Assembly: GCF_001641695.1 (NCBI RefSeq)
Contig: NZ_LSEF01000100.1
Coordinates: 61,141 to 125,140, forward strand
Origin: Bradyrhizobium neotropicale
GTDB lineage: Bacteria; Pseudomonadota; Alphaproteobacteria; Rhizobiales; Xanthobacteraceae
Length of the DNA stretch: 64,000 nucleotides
Direction of reading: 5' to 3'
Positions within the stretch are counted from its first letter, which is position 1. Each line of letters starts with the position of its first letter. The notes below the pieces were generated by a model, which saw nothing but the letters and a program-made list of their open reading frames with translations, was not told the DNA's origin and did not search any database. Shown piece by piece: positions 20,925-29,451 of this stretch. A program made the translations under genes and the position numbers.

Positions 20925-20953
20925 TGCGAGAAACTTGCATCTGCATCTATCCG
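20925..20953 (+). promoter_or_regulatory. Fur-binding direct repeats at the irr promoter
   Basis: Two adjacent TGCATC hexamers (20936-20941 and 20942-20947) are preceded by TGCGAG (20925-20930) and followed by TATCCG. Imperfect TGCATC repeats of this kind are the published atypical Fur site of the B. japonicum irr promoter. A plausible promoter overlaps it: CTTGCA (20934-20939), 17 bases, ATATAT (20957-20962). Fur binding would therefore cover the -35 element and spacer. Confidence 0.65.
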
Positions 20954-21001
20954 TCCATATATTGCAGGCAGATAAGTGTCCACGCGTGCCCGAAATTGGA
21001 A

Positions 21002-21493
21002 ATGAGCGAGAATAACGCGCCCCATCACGACGACGACGCCCATTCCGCGGCGCTCCCGGCCGGACGCCAGCCGGCCCTGACCGGCTGCCCGTGGCACGAC
21101 GTCAACGAAATGCTCCAGGCTGCCGGCCTGCGCCCGACCCGCCAGCGGATGGCGCTCGGCTGGCTGCTGTTCGGCAAGGGTGCGCGCCACCTGACGGCTG
21201 AAATGCTCTACGAGGAAGCGACCCTGGCCAAGGTCCCGGTGTCGCTCGCAACCGTCTACAACACACTGAATCAGCTCACCGATGCCGGCCTGCTCCGCCA
21301 AGTCAGCGTCGACGGCACCAAGACCTATTTCGACACCAACGTGACGACGCACCACCATTATTACCTCGAGAACAGCCATGAGCTGGTCGACATCGAGGAC
21401 CCGCATCTGGCGCTGTCCAAGATGCCGGAGGTGCCCGAGGGCTACGAGATCTCGCGCATCGACATGGTCGTGCGCCTGCGCAAGAAGCGCTGA
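21002..21493 (+). CDS. irr: Iron response regulator Irr (Fur superfamily)
   Basis: Irr is the rhizobial regulator that represses heme synthesis and activates iron uptake when iron is low, and is degraded on heme binding. From the ATG at 21002 the protein has 163 residues, the length of B. japonicum Irr. The heme-regulatory motif GCPWHDV has Cys29, and the second heme site is His117-His119 in TTHHHYYLENSHEL. The winged helix spans about 35-105 with VSLATVYNTLNQLTDAGLL. An in-frame extension upstream would run into the Fur repeats, which supports this start. It is divergent from fabA. Confidence 0.95.
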   Translation: MSENNAPHHDDDAHSAALPAGRQPALTGCPWHDVNEMLQAAGLRPTRQRMALGWLLFGKGARHLTAEMLYEEATLAKVPVSLATVYNTLNQLTDAGLLRQVSVDGTKTYFDTNVTTHHHYYLENSHELVDIEDPHLALSKMPEVPEGYEISRIDMVVRLRKKR

Positions 21494-21522
21494 GATTTCT
21501 CTGAAATCGATCTGAGACCGTC

Positions 21523-21552
21523 ATGGCCGGGCTTGTCCCGGCCATTTTCGTT
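21523..21552 (+). terminator. Rho-independent terminator after irr
   Basis: ATGGCCGGG and CCCGGCCAT form a perfect 9-bp stem with a CTTGT loop, followed by TTTCGTTTTG. It lies 29 bases after the irr stop. The sequence also resembles a dispersed palindrome of these genomes. Confidence 0.7.
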
Positions 21553-21581
21553 TTGCGCCGTCATTTCCGGGGCGGTGCGCG

Positions 21582-22115
21582 TCAGTTCACTTGCTCGTCG
21601 GAATAGACGCCCCAGAGGCGTTCCTGCTGAATCCAGCCGTCAAAGCCATTGCCGATGATGTGACACCAGTTTGCGGTGCACTTCTTCACCTGCGCGACGA
21701 CGCCGACCTGGAGCTTTGCTGCAACCGCGCTGTCGGCATCGGCCCGGTCGTAGATCGGCGCGAGGTCGTCCTTATGCTTCATGGTGACGACCGCAGTGCG
21801 GCGGCCCGACAGCAGCGAGTGATAGACCCAGCCTTCGGCGCCTTCGGAATCGCGCACCCGGCGCCAATTCTCGAATTCGGCGGTGATTTCGACCGGCAGG
21901 CCTGCGCGGGTGTAGACCCAGGCGACGTCATTGTCCTTGGTCGGGCCGGCACGGACGTTCACGTGATCCGATTTGAGGCTGACATAGCGGGGCACCGGCA
22001 GGCCGCTGGCGGTCTGGACGGTATTGTCCTTCGCCGAATGCCCGGGGCTGACCGAGGCGCTCAACCAGGTGCAAACGAGCGCCAACACCGAACAAAAACG
22101 CCCCAACGCCATCAA
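21582..22115 (-). CDS. Exported SH3 domain-containing protein
   Basis: The 177-residue protein starts with a signal peptide (hydrophobic FCSVLALVCTWLSAS, cleavage probably after GHSA). Two bacterial SH3 repeats follow: SDHVNVRAGPTKDNDVAWVY with GWVYHSLLSGRR, and APIYDRADADSAVAAKLQ with GWIQQERLWGVY. Such domains bind peptidoglycan or other cell envelope ligands in the periplasm. No catalytic domain is attached. The gene stands alone between irr and a dehydrogenase gene. Confidence 0.82.
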   Translation of the reverse strand: MMALGRFCSVLALVCTWLSASVSPGHSAKDNTVQTASGLPVPRYVSLKSDHVNVRAGPTKDNDVAWVYTRAGLPVEITAEFENWRRVRDSEGAEGWVYHSLLSGRRTAVVTMKHKDDLAPIYDRADADSAVAAKLQVGVVAQVKKCTANWCHIIGNGFDGWIQQERLWGVYSDEQVN

Positions 22116-22448
22116 CCCGTCTCCTGTTGAAGACCCCGCCGAGCCGAGCCCTCACCCCAAAGTCCAAAACTCTGCCGTACGCCCTCTCTCCCGCCCCACG
22201 CGGGTGTTCCCGAAGCCGGATCCGCAAGCGAGACCCGTGGTTCTTGTCTTGGCCCGGCCTTCTGCTAGAGAGGACGGGCACTTGAATAACCAGTTTGTCC
22301 CGATTTTCCGGCCGGAAATGTCGGGAGAGCTTGAAGGAAACGCCGGGGACGACGCGGCAAGGGCAGTGTCGAACAACCGGGTTAATGAGGCCTGAACGGC
22401 CAGCCTTTCATGATGGAGGCGGGCCGCAATGTCTCATGAGAGCAGGAC
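22116..22448. other. Intergenic stretch with one strong palindrome
   Basis: No gene is convincing in these 333 bases between two divergent genes. The only clear structure is the perfect 14-bp palindrome TTTCCGGCCGGAAA at 22305-22318, flanked by CCCGA on the left and TCGGG on the right. It could be an operator or a transcript hairpin for the downstream dehydrogenase gene. Confidence 0.4.
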
Positions 22449-23450
22449 ATGTCGGTGAAGAAAAAGCCCCTCGTCGTCGTCACCCGCAAGCTGCCGGACT
22501 CGATCGAGACGCGGATGCGCGAGCTGTTCGATGCGCGGATCAATCTGGACGACACGCCGATGTCGCCGGAGCAGATCGCGGAAGCGGCGCGCACGGCCGA
22601 CGTGCTGGTCCCGACGGTCACCGATCAGATCACCGCCGATGTCGTCAATCAGCCCGATTGCAAGCTGCGCCTGATCGCCAATTTCGGCAACGGCGTCGAC
22701 AATATCGACGTCGAGGCCGCGCATGCGCGCGGCATCACCGTCACTAACACGCCAAAAGTTCTGACCGAGGACACCGCCGACATGACCATGGCGCTGATCC
22801 TGGCGGTGCCGCGCCGGCTGATCGAAGGCGCCTCGATTCTGACGGAAGGCAAACCCTGGGCGGGCTGGTCGCCGACCTGGATGCTCGGACACCGCATCGG
22901 AGGAAAACGTCTAGGCATCGTCGGCATGGGCCGCATCGGCCAGGCCGTGGCGCGCCGTGCCCGCGCCTTCGGCTTGCAGATCCACTATCACAACCGCCGG
23001 CCCGTTGCCCCGAAGATCGCCGAAGAGCTAGGTGCGACCTATTGGGAAAGCCTCGACCAGATGCTGGCGCGAATGGACATCATCTCGGTGAACTGCCCGC
23101 ACACGCCGGCGACGTATCATCTGCTCTCGGCGCGGCGGCTGAAGCTGATCCGGAAAGACGCCTACATCGTCAACACCGCGCGCGGCGAGGTGACGGACGA
23201 GGACACGCTGATCAAGCTGATCGAAGCCGGCGAGATCGGCGGCGCCGGCCTCGACGTCTACGAGCACGAGCCCGCGGTCAATCCGAAGCTGGTGCGACTC
23301 GCCAAGGCCGGCAAGGTGACGTTGTTGCCGCATATGGGCTCGGCCACGATCGAAGGCCGCGTCGAGATGGGCGAGAAGGTGATCATCAACATCCGCACCT
23401 TCCTCGACGCGCACAAGCCGCCGGATCGCGTGCTGCCGAGCATGCTCTGA
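22449..23450 (+). CDS. D-2-hydroxyacid dehydrogenase (glyoxylate/hydroxypyruvate reductase type)
   Basis: The 333-residue protein is an NAD(P)-dependent D-isomer 2-hydroxyacid dehydrogenase. The nucleotide fold has VGMGRIGQAVARRARAFG. The catalytic residues are visible: Arg in NTARGEVTDEDTL, Glu in DVYEHEPAVNP and His in LLPHMGSATIEGR. HNRR after the second strand suggests NADPH preference, since basic residues there favour the phosphate. Members of this group are annotated as D-glycerate dehydrogenase or glyoxylate reductase; the exact substrate is inferred only. Confidence 0.88.
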   Translation: MSVKKKPLVVVTRKLPDSIETRMRELFDARINLDDTPMSPEQIAEAARTADVLVPTVTDQITADVVNQPDCKLRLIANFGNGVDNIDVEAAHARGITVTNTPKVLTEDTADMTMALILAVPRRLIEGASILTEGKPWAGWSPTWMLGHRIGGKRLGIVGMGRIGQAVARRARAFGLQIHYHNRRPVAPKIAEELGATYWESLDQMLARMDIISVNCPHTPATYHLLSARRLKLIRKDAYIVNTARGEVTDEDTLIKLIEAGEIGGAGLDVYEHEPAVNPKLVRLAKAGKVTLLPHMGSATIEGRVEMGEKVIINIRTFLDAHKPPDRVLPSML

Positions 23451-23453
23451 AAT

Positions 23454-24365
23454 CTATTTGTTCCGCGTCTCGCGCTTGCGCCAGTCTGCGACGAAATCGA
23501 TGAAAGCGCGCAGCGCCGGCGGCACCTGACGCCGGCTCGGATAGTACAGGAACGGGCCAGGGAACGGCTCGCACCAGTCCTCCAGCAAACTGATCAGCGC
23601 ACCGGACTTCAGGGCTTCACCGACATAGCCATCGAGGGTTGCCCAGATCCCAGCGCCGTCGAGCGCAGCGCGCATCGCAAGATTCATGTTGGTCGAGATC
23701 AGCTTTGCCGGCGGATCGACCTTCATGATCTGGCCGCGCTTCTCGAACTCCCAATCATGCATGACGCCGCTGCTGTAGCGCGCGCGGATGCAATCATGCT
23801 CGAGGAGATCCTTCGGATGCCTGGGCCGGCCGCGGCGCGCGAGATAAGCAGGCGAAGCGACGACGACGTAGCTCTGCGGGCCGCTGAGTGGAATCGCAAC
23901 CATGTCCTGCGCGAGATGCTCGCCATAACGCACGCCGGCATCGAAGCCGGCGCTGACGATATCGACAAAACCGCTTTCGGAGACGATGTCGAGATCGACC
24001 TGCGGATGCGCCTCCAGGAATGGCCCAACCATCGGCGCCAGCACGAGGTCGACCGCCGGTGGCGGCGCGTTGATGCGCAGGCGACCCGACGCCACCTCGC
24101 GCAAGCCGCGGACCTGATCGAGGGCATTGCCGACATCGCGCAGCGCCGGACCGACACGCGACAGCAGGAGTTCACCCGCCTCGGTCAGCGCGACGCTCCT
24201 TGTGGTGCGGTTCATCAGGCGGACGCCGAGGCGCTCCTCCAGGTCCCGTAGCCGCTGGCTGAGGCTCGACGCTGACACGCGAATTTCCCGCGCCGCGCGC
24301 CGGAAATTGCGGGTGCGGGCGACCGCCACGAAGGCATCGAGATCGCGCAGATCGGCTTCAGCCAT
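23454..24365 (-). CDS. LysR family transcriptional regulator
   Basis: The 303-residue protein starts at the ATG at 24365 (MAEADLRDLDAFVAVARTRN). It has the LysR winged helix-turn-helix (NFRRAAREIRVSASSLSQRL) and a LysR substrate-binding domain of the AaeR/PecT-like subgroup (GRLRINAPPPAVDLVLAPMV). It is divergent from an aldo/keto reductase gene with 118 bp between them, the usual layout for a LysR regulator and its target. Two inverted repeats sit in that gap. Confidence 0.88.
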   Translation of the reverse strand: MAEADLRDLDAFVAVARTRNFRRAAREIRVSASSLSQRLRDLEERLGVRLMNRTTRSVALTEAGELLLSRVGPALRDVGNALDQVRGLREVASGRLRINAPPPAVDLVLAPMVGPFLEAHPQVDLDIVSESGFVDIVSAGFDAGVRYGEHLAQDMVAIPLSGPQSYVVVASPAYLARRGRPRHPKDLLEHDCIRARYSSGVMHDWEFEKRGQIMKVDPPAKLISTNMNLAMRAALDGAGIWATLDGYVGEALKSGALISLLEDWCEPFPGPFLYYPSRRQVPPALRAFIDFVADWRKRETRNK

Positions 24366-24418
24366 TGTTCGATATGATGAACAAGCCATTCAGGATTGTC
24401 CAGCTTATCGGAACAATC
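24365..24418. promoter_or_regulatory. Two inverted repeats, probable LysR operators
   Basis: TTGTTC (24365-24370) pairs with GAACAA (24379-24384) around an 8-base centre, overlapping the LysR start codon. GATTGT (24394-24399) pairs with ACAATC (24413-24418) around 13 bases. They lie between the divergent LysR and aldo/keto reductase genes, where an autoregulating LysR protein would bind. Confidence 0.4.
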
Positions 24419-24483
24419 GACGCGGCGCATATCTGGCCCGTCAGGCGGCGCAATCAGCCTGCCGCCTTTCGAGGAGAGCCATC

Positions 24484-25503
24484 ATGGAACAGCGCAAACT
24501 CGGTTCAACCGGCCCCATCGTCTCTGCGATCGGTCTCGGCTGCATGGGCATGTCGGAGGTCTATGGGCCGGCCGATCGCGGCGAGGGCATCGCCACGATC
24601 CACGCAGCGCTCGATGCCGGGATCACGCTGCTCGACACCGGCGACTTCTACGCCATGGGCCACAACGAAATGCTGGTCCGCGAGGCGCTGAAGGATCGCT
24701 CGCGTGACCGGCTGCAGATCAGCGTCAAGTTCGGCGCGCTGCGCGGCCCCGCCGGCGAATTCGCCGGAATGGATTGCCGCCCGGCCGCGATCAGGAACTT
24801 CCTCGCCTATTCGCTGCAGCGGCTCGGCACCGACTACATCGACATCTATCGCCCCGCGCGTCTTGATCCCAACGTTCCCATCGAGGAGACGATCGGCGGC
24901 ATCGCCGAGATGGTGAAGACCGGCTACGTCAGGCATATCGGCCTGTCCGAGGTCGGCTCCGACACGATCCGCCGCGCGCATGCCGTGCATCCGATCGTCG
25001 ATCTCCAGATCGAATATTCGCTTGTAGCGCGCGGCATCGAGCGCGATATTCTGAAGACCTGCCGCGAGCTCGGCATCGGCATCACCGCCTATGGCGTGCT
25101 GTCGCGCGGCCTGATCAGCGGCCATTGGACGAAGGACAGCGGCAAGGTCGGCAAGGATTACCGGCTGATGACGCCGCGCTTCCAGGGCGCGAATCTCGAC
25201 GCCAATCTCGCGCTGGTGGACTCCCTGCGTACGATCGCGACGGATGTCGGTGCAACGCCGGCACAGGTTGCGATCGCCTGGGTGGCGGCGCAGGGCCAAG
25301 AGCGCGGCCAGGAGATCGTGCCGCTGGTCGGCGCCCGCACCCGCAACCGTCTCACCGAAGCGCTCGGAGCGACTAAGATGAGATTGACTCCAGCGCATCT
25401 TGCGGCGTTGGCAAAAGCCTTCCCGCCTGATGTTGCATCAGGCACGCGCTACGCGGCCGAGCAGATGGCGCATCTGGACAGCGAGAAGCCCGCCACAACG
25501 TAA
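24484..25503 (+). CDS. Aldo/keto reductase
   Basis: The 339-residue TIM-barrel oxidoreductase starts at the ATG at 24484 (MEQRKLGSTGPIVSAIGLGC). Of the catalytic tetrad, Asp and Tyr are seen in LLDTGDFYAMGHNEML and Lys in ISVKFGALRGP. The usual His (as in YQHRVDP-type sequences) is replaced in DYIDIYRPARLDPNVP. The NADP-binding C-terminus carries VPLVGARTRNRLTEALGA. The substrate is unknown. It is divergent from a LysR gene that probably regulates it. Confidence 0.87.
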   Translation: MEQRKLGSTGPIVSAIGLGCMGMSEVYGPADRGEGIATIHAALDAGITLLDTGDFYAMGHNEMLVREALKDRSRDRLQISVKFGALRGPAGEFAGMDCRPAAIRNFLAYSLQRLGTDYIDIYRPARLDPNVPIEETIGGIAEMVKTGYVRHIGLSEVGSDTIRRAHAVHPIVDLQIEYSLVARGIERDILKTCRELGIGITAYGVLSRGLISGHWTKDSGKVGKDYRLMTPRFQGANLDANLALVDSLRTIATDVGATPAQVAIAWVAAQGQERGQEIVPLVGARTRNRLTEALGATKMRLTPAHLAALAKAFPPDVASGTRYAAEQMAHLDSEKPATT

Positions 25504-25512
25504 CCGCGGCAA

Positions 25513-26316
25513 TCAAGTGCGATGGGCGCTCAGGTCGCTCATGACCGGCCCATCGCCATTGAGCGGATTGGCCGGATCGCGCGAATAGCGCAGCGTCTCG
25601 AACCGCATCGCGCGCGCATCGATCATCAGGAGGCGGCCGACCAGGCCGTCGCCGAAGCCGACGATCTCGCGGATGGCCTCCAGCGCCATCATCGAGCCCA
25701 GCACGCCGGCAAGCGCGCCCATCACACCGGCCTCGGCGCAGGCCGGCACCGTACCGGGCGGCGGCGCCTCCGGAAACAGGCAGCGATAGGTCGGATTGAA
25801 TTCGCCCTGCTCGTTCTTCTCATGCGCTCGAATTGTGGTCAGCGAGCCGTCGAACGTGCCGAGCGCCGCGGTGATCAACGGCTTCTGCGCGAAGAAGCAG
25901 GCGTCCGAGGCCAGATAGCGGGTCGAGAAATTGTCGGAGCCGTCAAGCACGAGGTCATAGTCGCCGATCAGGCTGAGCGCGTTGTCGGCGTTAAGCCAAG
26001 TCGCATGGCCGACGAAGCGCACATGCGGATTGAGCGCCGAAATGCGCTCGGCGGCGCTTTCGACCTTGTGGCGGCCGATATCGGGCGTCGTATGGATGAC
26101 CTGGCGCTGCAGATTGGACAGCGACACCACGTCGTCGTCGACCACGCCGAGCGTGCCGACGCCGGCGGCGGCAAGATACATCAGGGCCGGCGCGCCAAGC
26201 CCGCCGGCGCCGATCACCAGCACCGACGCGCGCTTCAGCGCAGCTTGGCCCGGTCCGCCGACATCGCGCAGCACGATATGGCGGGCATAGCGTTCGAGTT
26301 CGTCCGGGCTCAGCAC
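25513..26316 (-). CDS. moeB: MoeB/ThiF-type adenylyltransferase (HesA family)
   Basis: The 267-residue E1-like enzyme would adenylate the C-terminal glycine of MoaD or ThiS for molybdopterin or thiamin synthesis. I place the start at a GTG at 26316 (MLSPDELERYARHIVLRDVG), which follows AGGAG; the frame continues far upstream without a better start. It has the ATP loop VIGAGGLGAPALMYLAAAG, DDDVVSLSNLQRQVIH and the DGSDNFSTRYL metal loop. The zinc-binding CxxC pairs of E. coli MoeB are missing: CYRC is TYRC and the C-terminal pair is replaced by DPANPLNGDGP. MoeB versus ThiF remains open. Confidence 0.82.
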   Translation of the reverse strand: MLSPDELERYARHIVLRDVGGPGQAALKRASVLVIGAGGLGAPALMYLAAAGVGTLGVVDDDVVSLSNLQRQVIHTTPDIGRHKVESAAERISALNPHVRFVGHATWLNADNALSLIGDYDLVLDGSDNFSTRYLASDACFFAQKPLITAALGTFDGSLTTIRAHEKNEQGEFNPTYRCLFPEAPPPGTVPACAEAGVMGALAGVLGSMMALEAIREIVGFGDGLVGRLLMIDARAMRFETLRYSRDPANPLNGDGPVMSDLSAHRT

Positions 26317-26406
26317 CTTCTCTACTCCTGAACCACACAAAGATTGTTCGCGACCAACGAGATGTGCTTCAATGGCAGCACGTTCAATGGGCTGGCTGGA
26401 TTTGTC

Positions 26407-27771
26407 ATGAGATCGATGCTTGCGGCAACACTGATGTTCGCGGCTGCCGCAGGTGCGAACGCCCAGATGACGACGCCGCAGGTCCCCGGCACCAAGCCGA
26501 AGACGGTCCAGACCGTGCCGATCCGCCCACCCGCATTGCAGACGCCGTCCGAGACGGCGGACGCCATGGGGCCAGCGGAACGGCTGTCGCTTCAGTCCGA
26601 CCTCGCCTGGGTCGGCGAGTATAACGGCGCCATCACCGGCGACGTCAGCGAGCGCATGGTCAATGCGATCAAGGAGTACCAGAAGGCCAAGGGCGGCAAG
26701 CCATCCGGCGTGCTCAATCCGCAGGAGCGCGCTGCGCTCGCGGAGACCGCACGCCGCAAGCAGGAGAGCGTCGGCTGGAAGATCGTGATGGAGCCGACCA
26801 GCGGTGCGCGGCTCGGCATTCCCGGCAAGCTGGTGCCGCAGCAGGTGACCGATGCCAACGGCTCGAAATGGACCTCGCCGACCGGCACGGTGCAGGTGCT
26901 GCTCAGCCGCCGCAAGGAAGCGAGCCCGACCACCGCAAAGCTCGCCGAGATGGAGAAGAAGGAGCCGGCCGGGCGCAAGGTCGATTACACCGTGGTGAAG
27001 CCCGACTTCATCGTTCTCTCCGGACTTCAGGGGCTGAAGAAATTTTACGTGCGCGGCACACTCAAGGGCGATGAGGTCCGCATCATGACGATCCTCTACG
27101 ACCAGGCCATGGAAAACACCGTCGAGCCGGTCGTGATCGCGATGTCGAGCGCGTTCAACGCGTTTCCGTCCGGTCAGATGGCTGGACCGCCGCCGCGCAA
27201 GACCGTCGAATACGGCACCGGCATCGTCGTCAGCGATGATGGCGCGATCGTCACCGATCGTCTGGTCACCGATAGCTGCCTCGCGATTACGATCGGCGGC
27301 CACGGCAATGCCGACCGTCTCGCCGAGGACGAGGAGCACGATCTCGCGCTGCTGCACATCTACGGCGCGCGCGACCTGAAGCCTCTCAGCCTCGCAAGCG
27401 GCGCGGCGAAGACCAGTGTCGAATTGATCGGCATCGCGGATCCGCAGAACCAGGGTGGTGCCGCCGGCGTCTCGAGTCTCAAGGCCGCGCTGGCGCCGGT
27501 CACGAGCAGCGATTCCGCGCTGTCGCCACCGCCCGCCGTCGGGTTCTCCGGCGGTCCGGCCATCGACGGCGAGGGCAAGTTCGCCGGCGTCGCCTTGTTG
27601 AAGCCGGCGATGGTCGCGGGACCTGCGACGTCGTTGCCGGCGTCACAGGCGGTGATGGTCTCCGCGGCGACGGTGCGCGATTTCCTGAAGGCGAACGGCG
27701 TTCCAGCGAATGGCACATCGACGGATGCGAAAGCCGCCGTCGTGCGCGTGATCTGCGTGCGGAAGTCGTGA
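26407..27771 (+). CDS. Exported trypsin-like protein with peptidoglycan-binding-like segment, catalytic His missing
   Basis: The 454-residue protein starts MRSMLAATLMFAAAAGANAQ, a signal peptide, so I prefer the ATG at 26407 over an earlier in-frame start. Residues about 55-100 (AWVGEYNGAITGDVSERMVN) look like a peptidoglycan-binding domain 1 repeat. The C-terminal half resembles an S1/DegP-type protease: GTGIVVSDDGAIVTD, then the Asp region EDEEHDLALLHIYG and the Ser region GFSGGPAID. Where TNAHVV is expected the sequence reads TDRLVT, so the catalytic His is absent. It is probably periplasmic and likely not a protease. It abuts the convergent ggt gene with no gap. Confidence 0.75.
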   Translation: MRSMLAATLMFAAAAGANAQMTTPQVPGTKPKTVQTVPIRPPALQTPSETADAMGPAERLSLQSDLAWVGEYNGAITGDVSERMVNAIKEYQKAKGGKPSGVLNPQERAALAETARRKQESVGWKIVMEPTSGARLGIPGKLVPQQVTDANGSKWTSPTGTVQVLLSRRKEASPTTAKLAEMEKKEPAGRKVDYTVVKPDFIVLSGLQGLKKFYVRGTLKGDEVRIMTILYDQAMENTVEPVVIAMSSAFNAFPSGQMAGPPPRKTVEYGTGIVVSDDGAIVTDRLVTDSCLAITIGGHGNADRLAEDEEHDLALLHIYGARDLKPLSLASGAAKTSVELIGIADPQNQGGAAGVSSLKAALAPVTSSDSALSPPPAVGFSGGPAIDGEGKFAGVALLKPAMVAGPATSLPASQAVMVSAATVRDFLKANGVPANGTSTDAKAAVVRVICVRKS

Positions 27772-29451
27772 TCAGTCCAACCTGAACCTGACACCACCGC
27801 GCGCGAGGCCGCCCGAAATGCCGACCGGCGTGCCGTCGGCGCGCCAGCATGCGGCGCCGGTCATGGTGCCGTCATCCTCGAAGGCGATGCCGTTCATGCC
27901 GCCGGCCACCGTTGCGACGGCGTCGATCTTGTGGCCCATGCTCGCGAGCTTGGTACGCACGCGCTCCGGCACGGCCTGCTCGACCTCGAGCGCATTGCCC
28001 TCGGTCCAGACCCGCGGCGCTTCGACCGCCTCCTGCAAGCTCATGCCGTGGTCGATCAGATTGACCAGCGCCTGCATTGCGCTCGGGAAGATGCGCTTGC
28101 CGCCGGGCAGGCCGAGCGCATAGCGGAGCTTGCCGCCATTCAGCGCCATCATCGGCGACATCGAGGTGGTGACCCGCTTGCCGGGCGCCAGCGACAGCGC
28201 GTGGCCGGGACGCGGATCGAACAGGTTCATGTAATTGTTGGCGATGGCGCCCAGCCCCGGGATCAGTATCTTGGCGCCGAAGAGATTGTTGATGGTCTGG
28301 GTGGTCGCGACCACGTTGCCGAAGGAGTCCGCTGCCGTCATATGCGTGGTGTGTGCGCCCTCGAGCTGCGACACGCCGGCGCCCCAGGCCTGCGCCCGCC
28401 CCGGATCGATGGCGCGGCGGCGCTCTTCGGCATAGGCCTTCGACGTCAGCCGCTCAACGGGCACGCCGACATAGTCAGGGTCGCCGCTGGCCGCCGCGCG
28501 ATCGGCGAAGGCGATCTTCAGGACTTCGGCGAGGTAATGAATGGTCTCGGGCGTCCCGAAGCCGAGGCTTGCGATATCGTAGCCTTCCAGGATGTTCAGC
28601 ATCTCAGCGATATGCACGCCGGAGGCCGCCGGCGGCGGCGGACCCAAAATGGTCCAGCCGCGATAGTCGGCGCGGATCGGCTGCCGCTCGACGGTCTTGT
28701 AGCCTGTGAGATCGGTGCGGCGGATGAAACCGCCGGTCTTCTCCATGTAATCGACGAGGATCTCGCCGAGCGGCCCCTCGTAGAGCGCTTTCTCGCCTTG
28801 GTCGGCGATGGTGCGCAGCGTCTCGGCATATTCGGCCTGCACCACGCGCTCGCCGACCTTCAGCGGCTCACCGTTCGGCAGGTAGATCGCCGCGATCGGC
28901 TCGTCCTTGCGCATCTCGGCGGCGCTCTCGCTGATGCATTCGTGCAGGTACGGGGTCGCCGCATAGCCGCGCGCGGCGTGCTTGATCGCGGGCTGCATGA
29001 CATCGGCGAGCGACATGGTGCCGAACCGGCGCAACGTCTCGCACCAGGCCTTCAGCGAGCCCGGCACCGCAACCGCCTTCGGGCCGTTGAGATTTTCGTT
29101 GCCGACGGTATCGAACACATCATGCGCCGATCCCGGCTTGGACGTGTACGTGTCCTCCCGCACCGCCGAGGGAACCGTGCTCTGGCCGTCGATGAAGCGA
29201 TGGCTGCCGTCAGCCAGGCGAATATGGGCCATGCCGCCGCCGATGATCCCGACCATCATCGGCTCGACCACGGTCAGCGTGAACAGCGTTGCGATCGCGG
29301 CGTCGACGGCGTTGCCGCCGGCGGCGAGCATCTCGGCGCCGGCGCTGGAGGCCAGCGGATGGTTGCTGACAACCATGCCGCGGCTCGAAAGCGCCGGCAT
29401 TTTCTGGCATTCAAAGGTGGTTGCCGTCAGGTCCCGCCAATTCCTGCTCAT
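27772..29451 (-). CDS. ggt: Gamma-glutamyltransferase
   Basis: The enzyme cleaves or transfers the gamma-glutamyl group of glutathione and related compounds. The 559-residue proenzyme should self-cleave before the nucleophile Thr in GAHTTHMTAADSFGNVVATT, giving large and small subunits. Further signatures are GGGMAHIRLADG and the oxyanion and substrate region MSPMMALNGGKLRYALGLPG. I prefer the ATG at 29451 (MSRNWRDLTATTFECQKMPA). No classical signal peptide is seen, unlike periplasmic E. coli GGT, so location is uncertain. Confidence 0.93.
   Translation of the reverse strand: MSRNWRDLTATTFECQKMPALSSRGMVVSNHPLASSAGAEMLAAGGNAVDAAIATLFTLTVVEPMMVGIIGGGMAHIRLADGSHRFIDGQSTVPSAVREDTYTSKPGSAHDVFDTVGNENLNGPKAVAVPGSLKAWCETLRRFGTMSLADVMQPAIKHAARGYAATPYLHECISESAAEMRKDEPIAAIYLPNGEPLKVGERVVQAEYAETLRTIADQGEKALYEGPLGEILVDYMEKTGGFIRRTDLTGYKTVERQPIRADYRGWTILGPPPPAASGVHIAEMLNILEGYDIASLGFGTPETIHYLAEVLKIAFADRAAASGDPDYVGVPVERLTSKAYAEERRRAIDPGRAQAWGAGVSQLEGAHTTHMTAADSFGNVVATTQTINNLFGAKILIPGLGAIANNYMNLFDPRPGHALSLAPGKRVTTSMSPMMALNGGKLRYALGLPGGKRIFPSAMQALVNLIDHGMSLQEAVEAPRVWTEGNALEVEQAVPERVRTKLASMGHKIDAVATVAGGMNGIAFEDDGTMTGAACWRADGTPVGISGGLARGGVRFRLD

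Noticed and set aside
22024..22395. Small plus-strand frame between the SH3 gene and the dehydrogenase gene
   Set aside because: Low-complexity translation, overlap with the SH3 gene, and no start signals; the codon pattern is unlike the neighbours.
26317..27357. N-terminal extension of the MoeB frame, giving a 614-residue fusion
   Set aside because: The extension runs antisense through the protease-like gene, has no recognisable domain, and a GTG with a ribosome-binding site starts the MoeB part.
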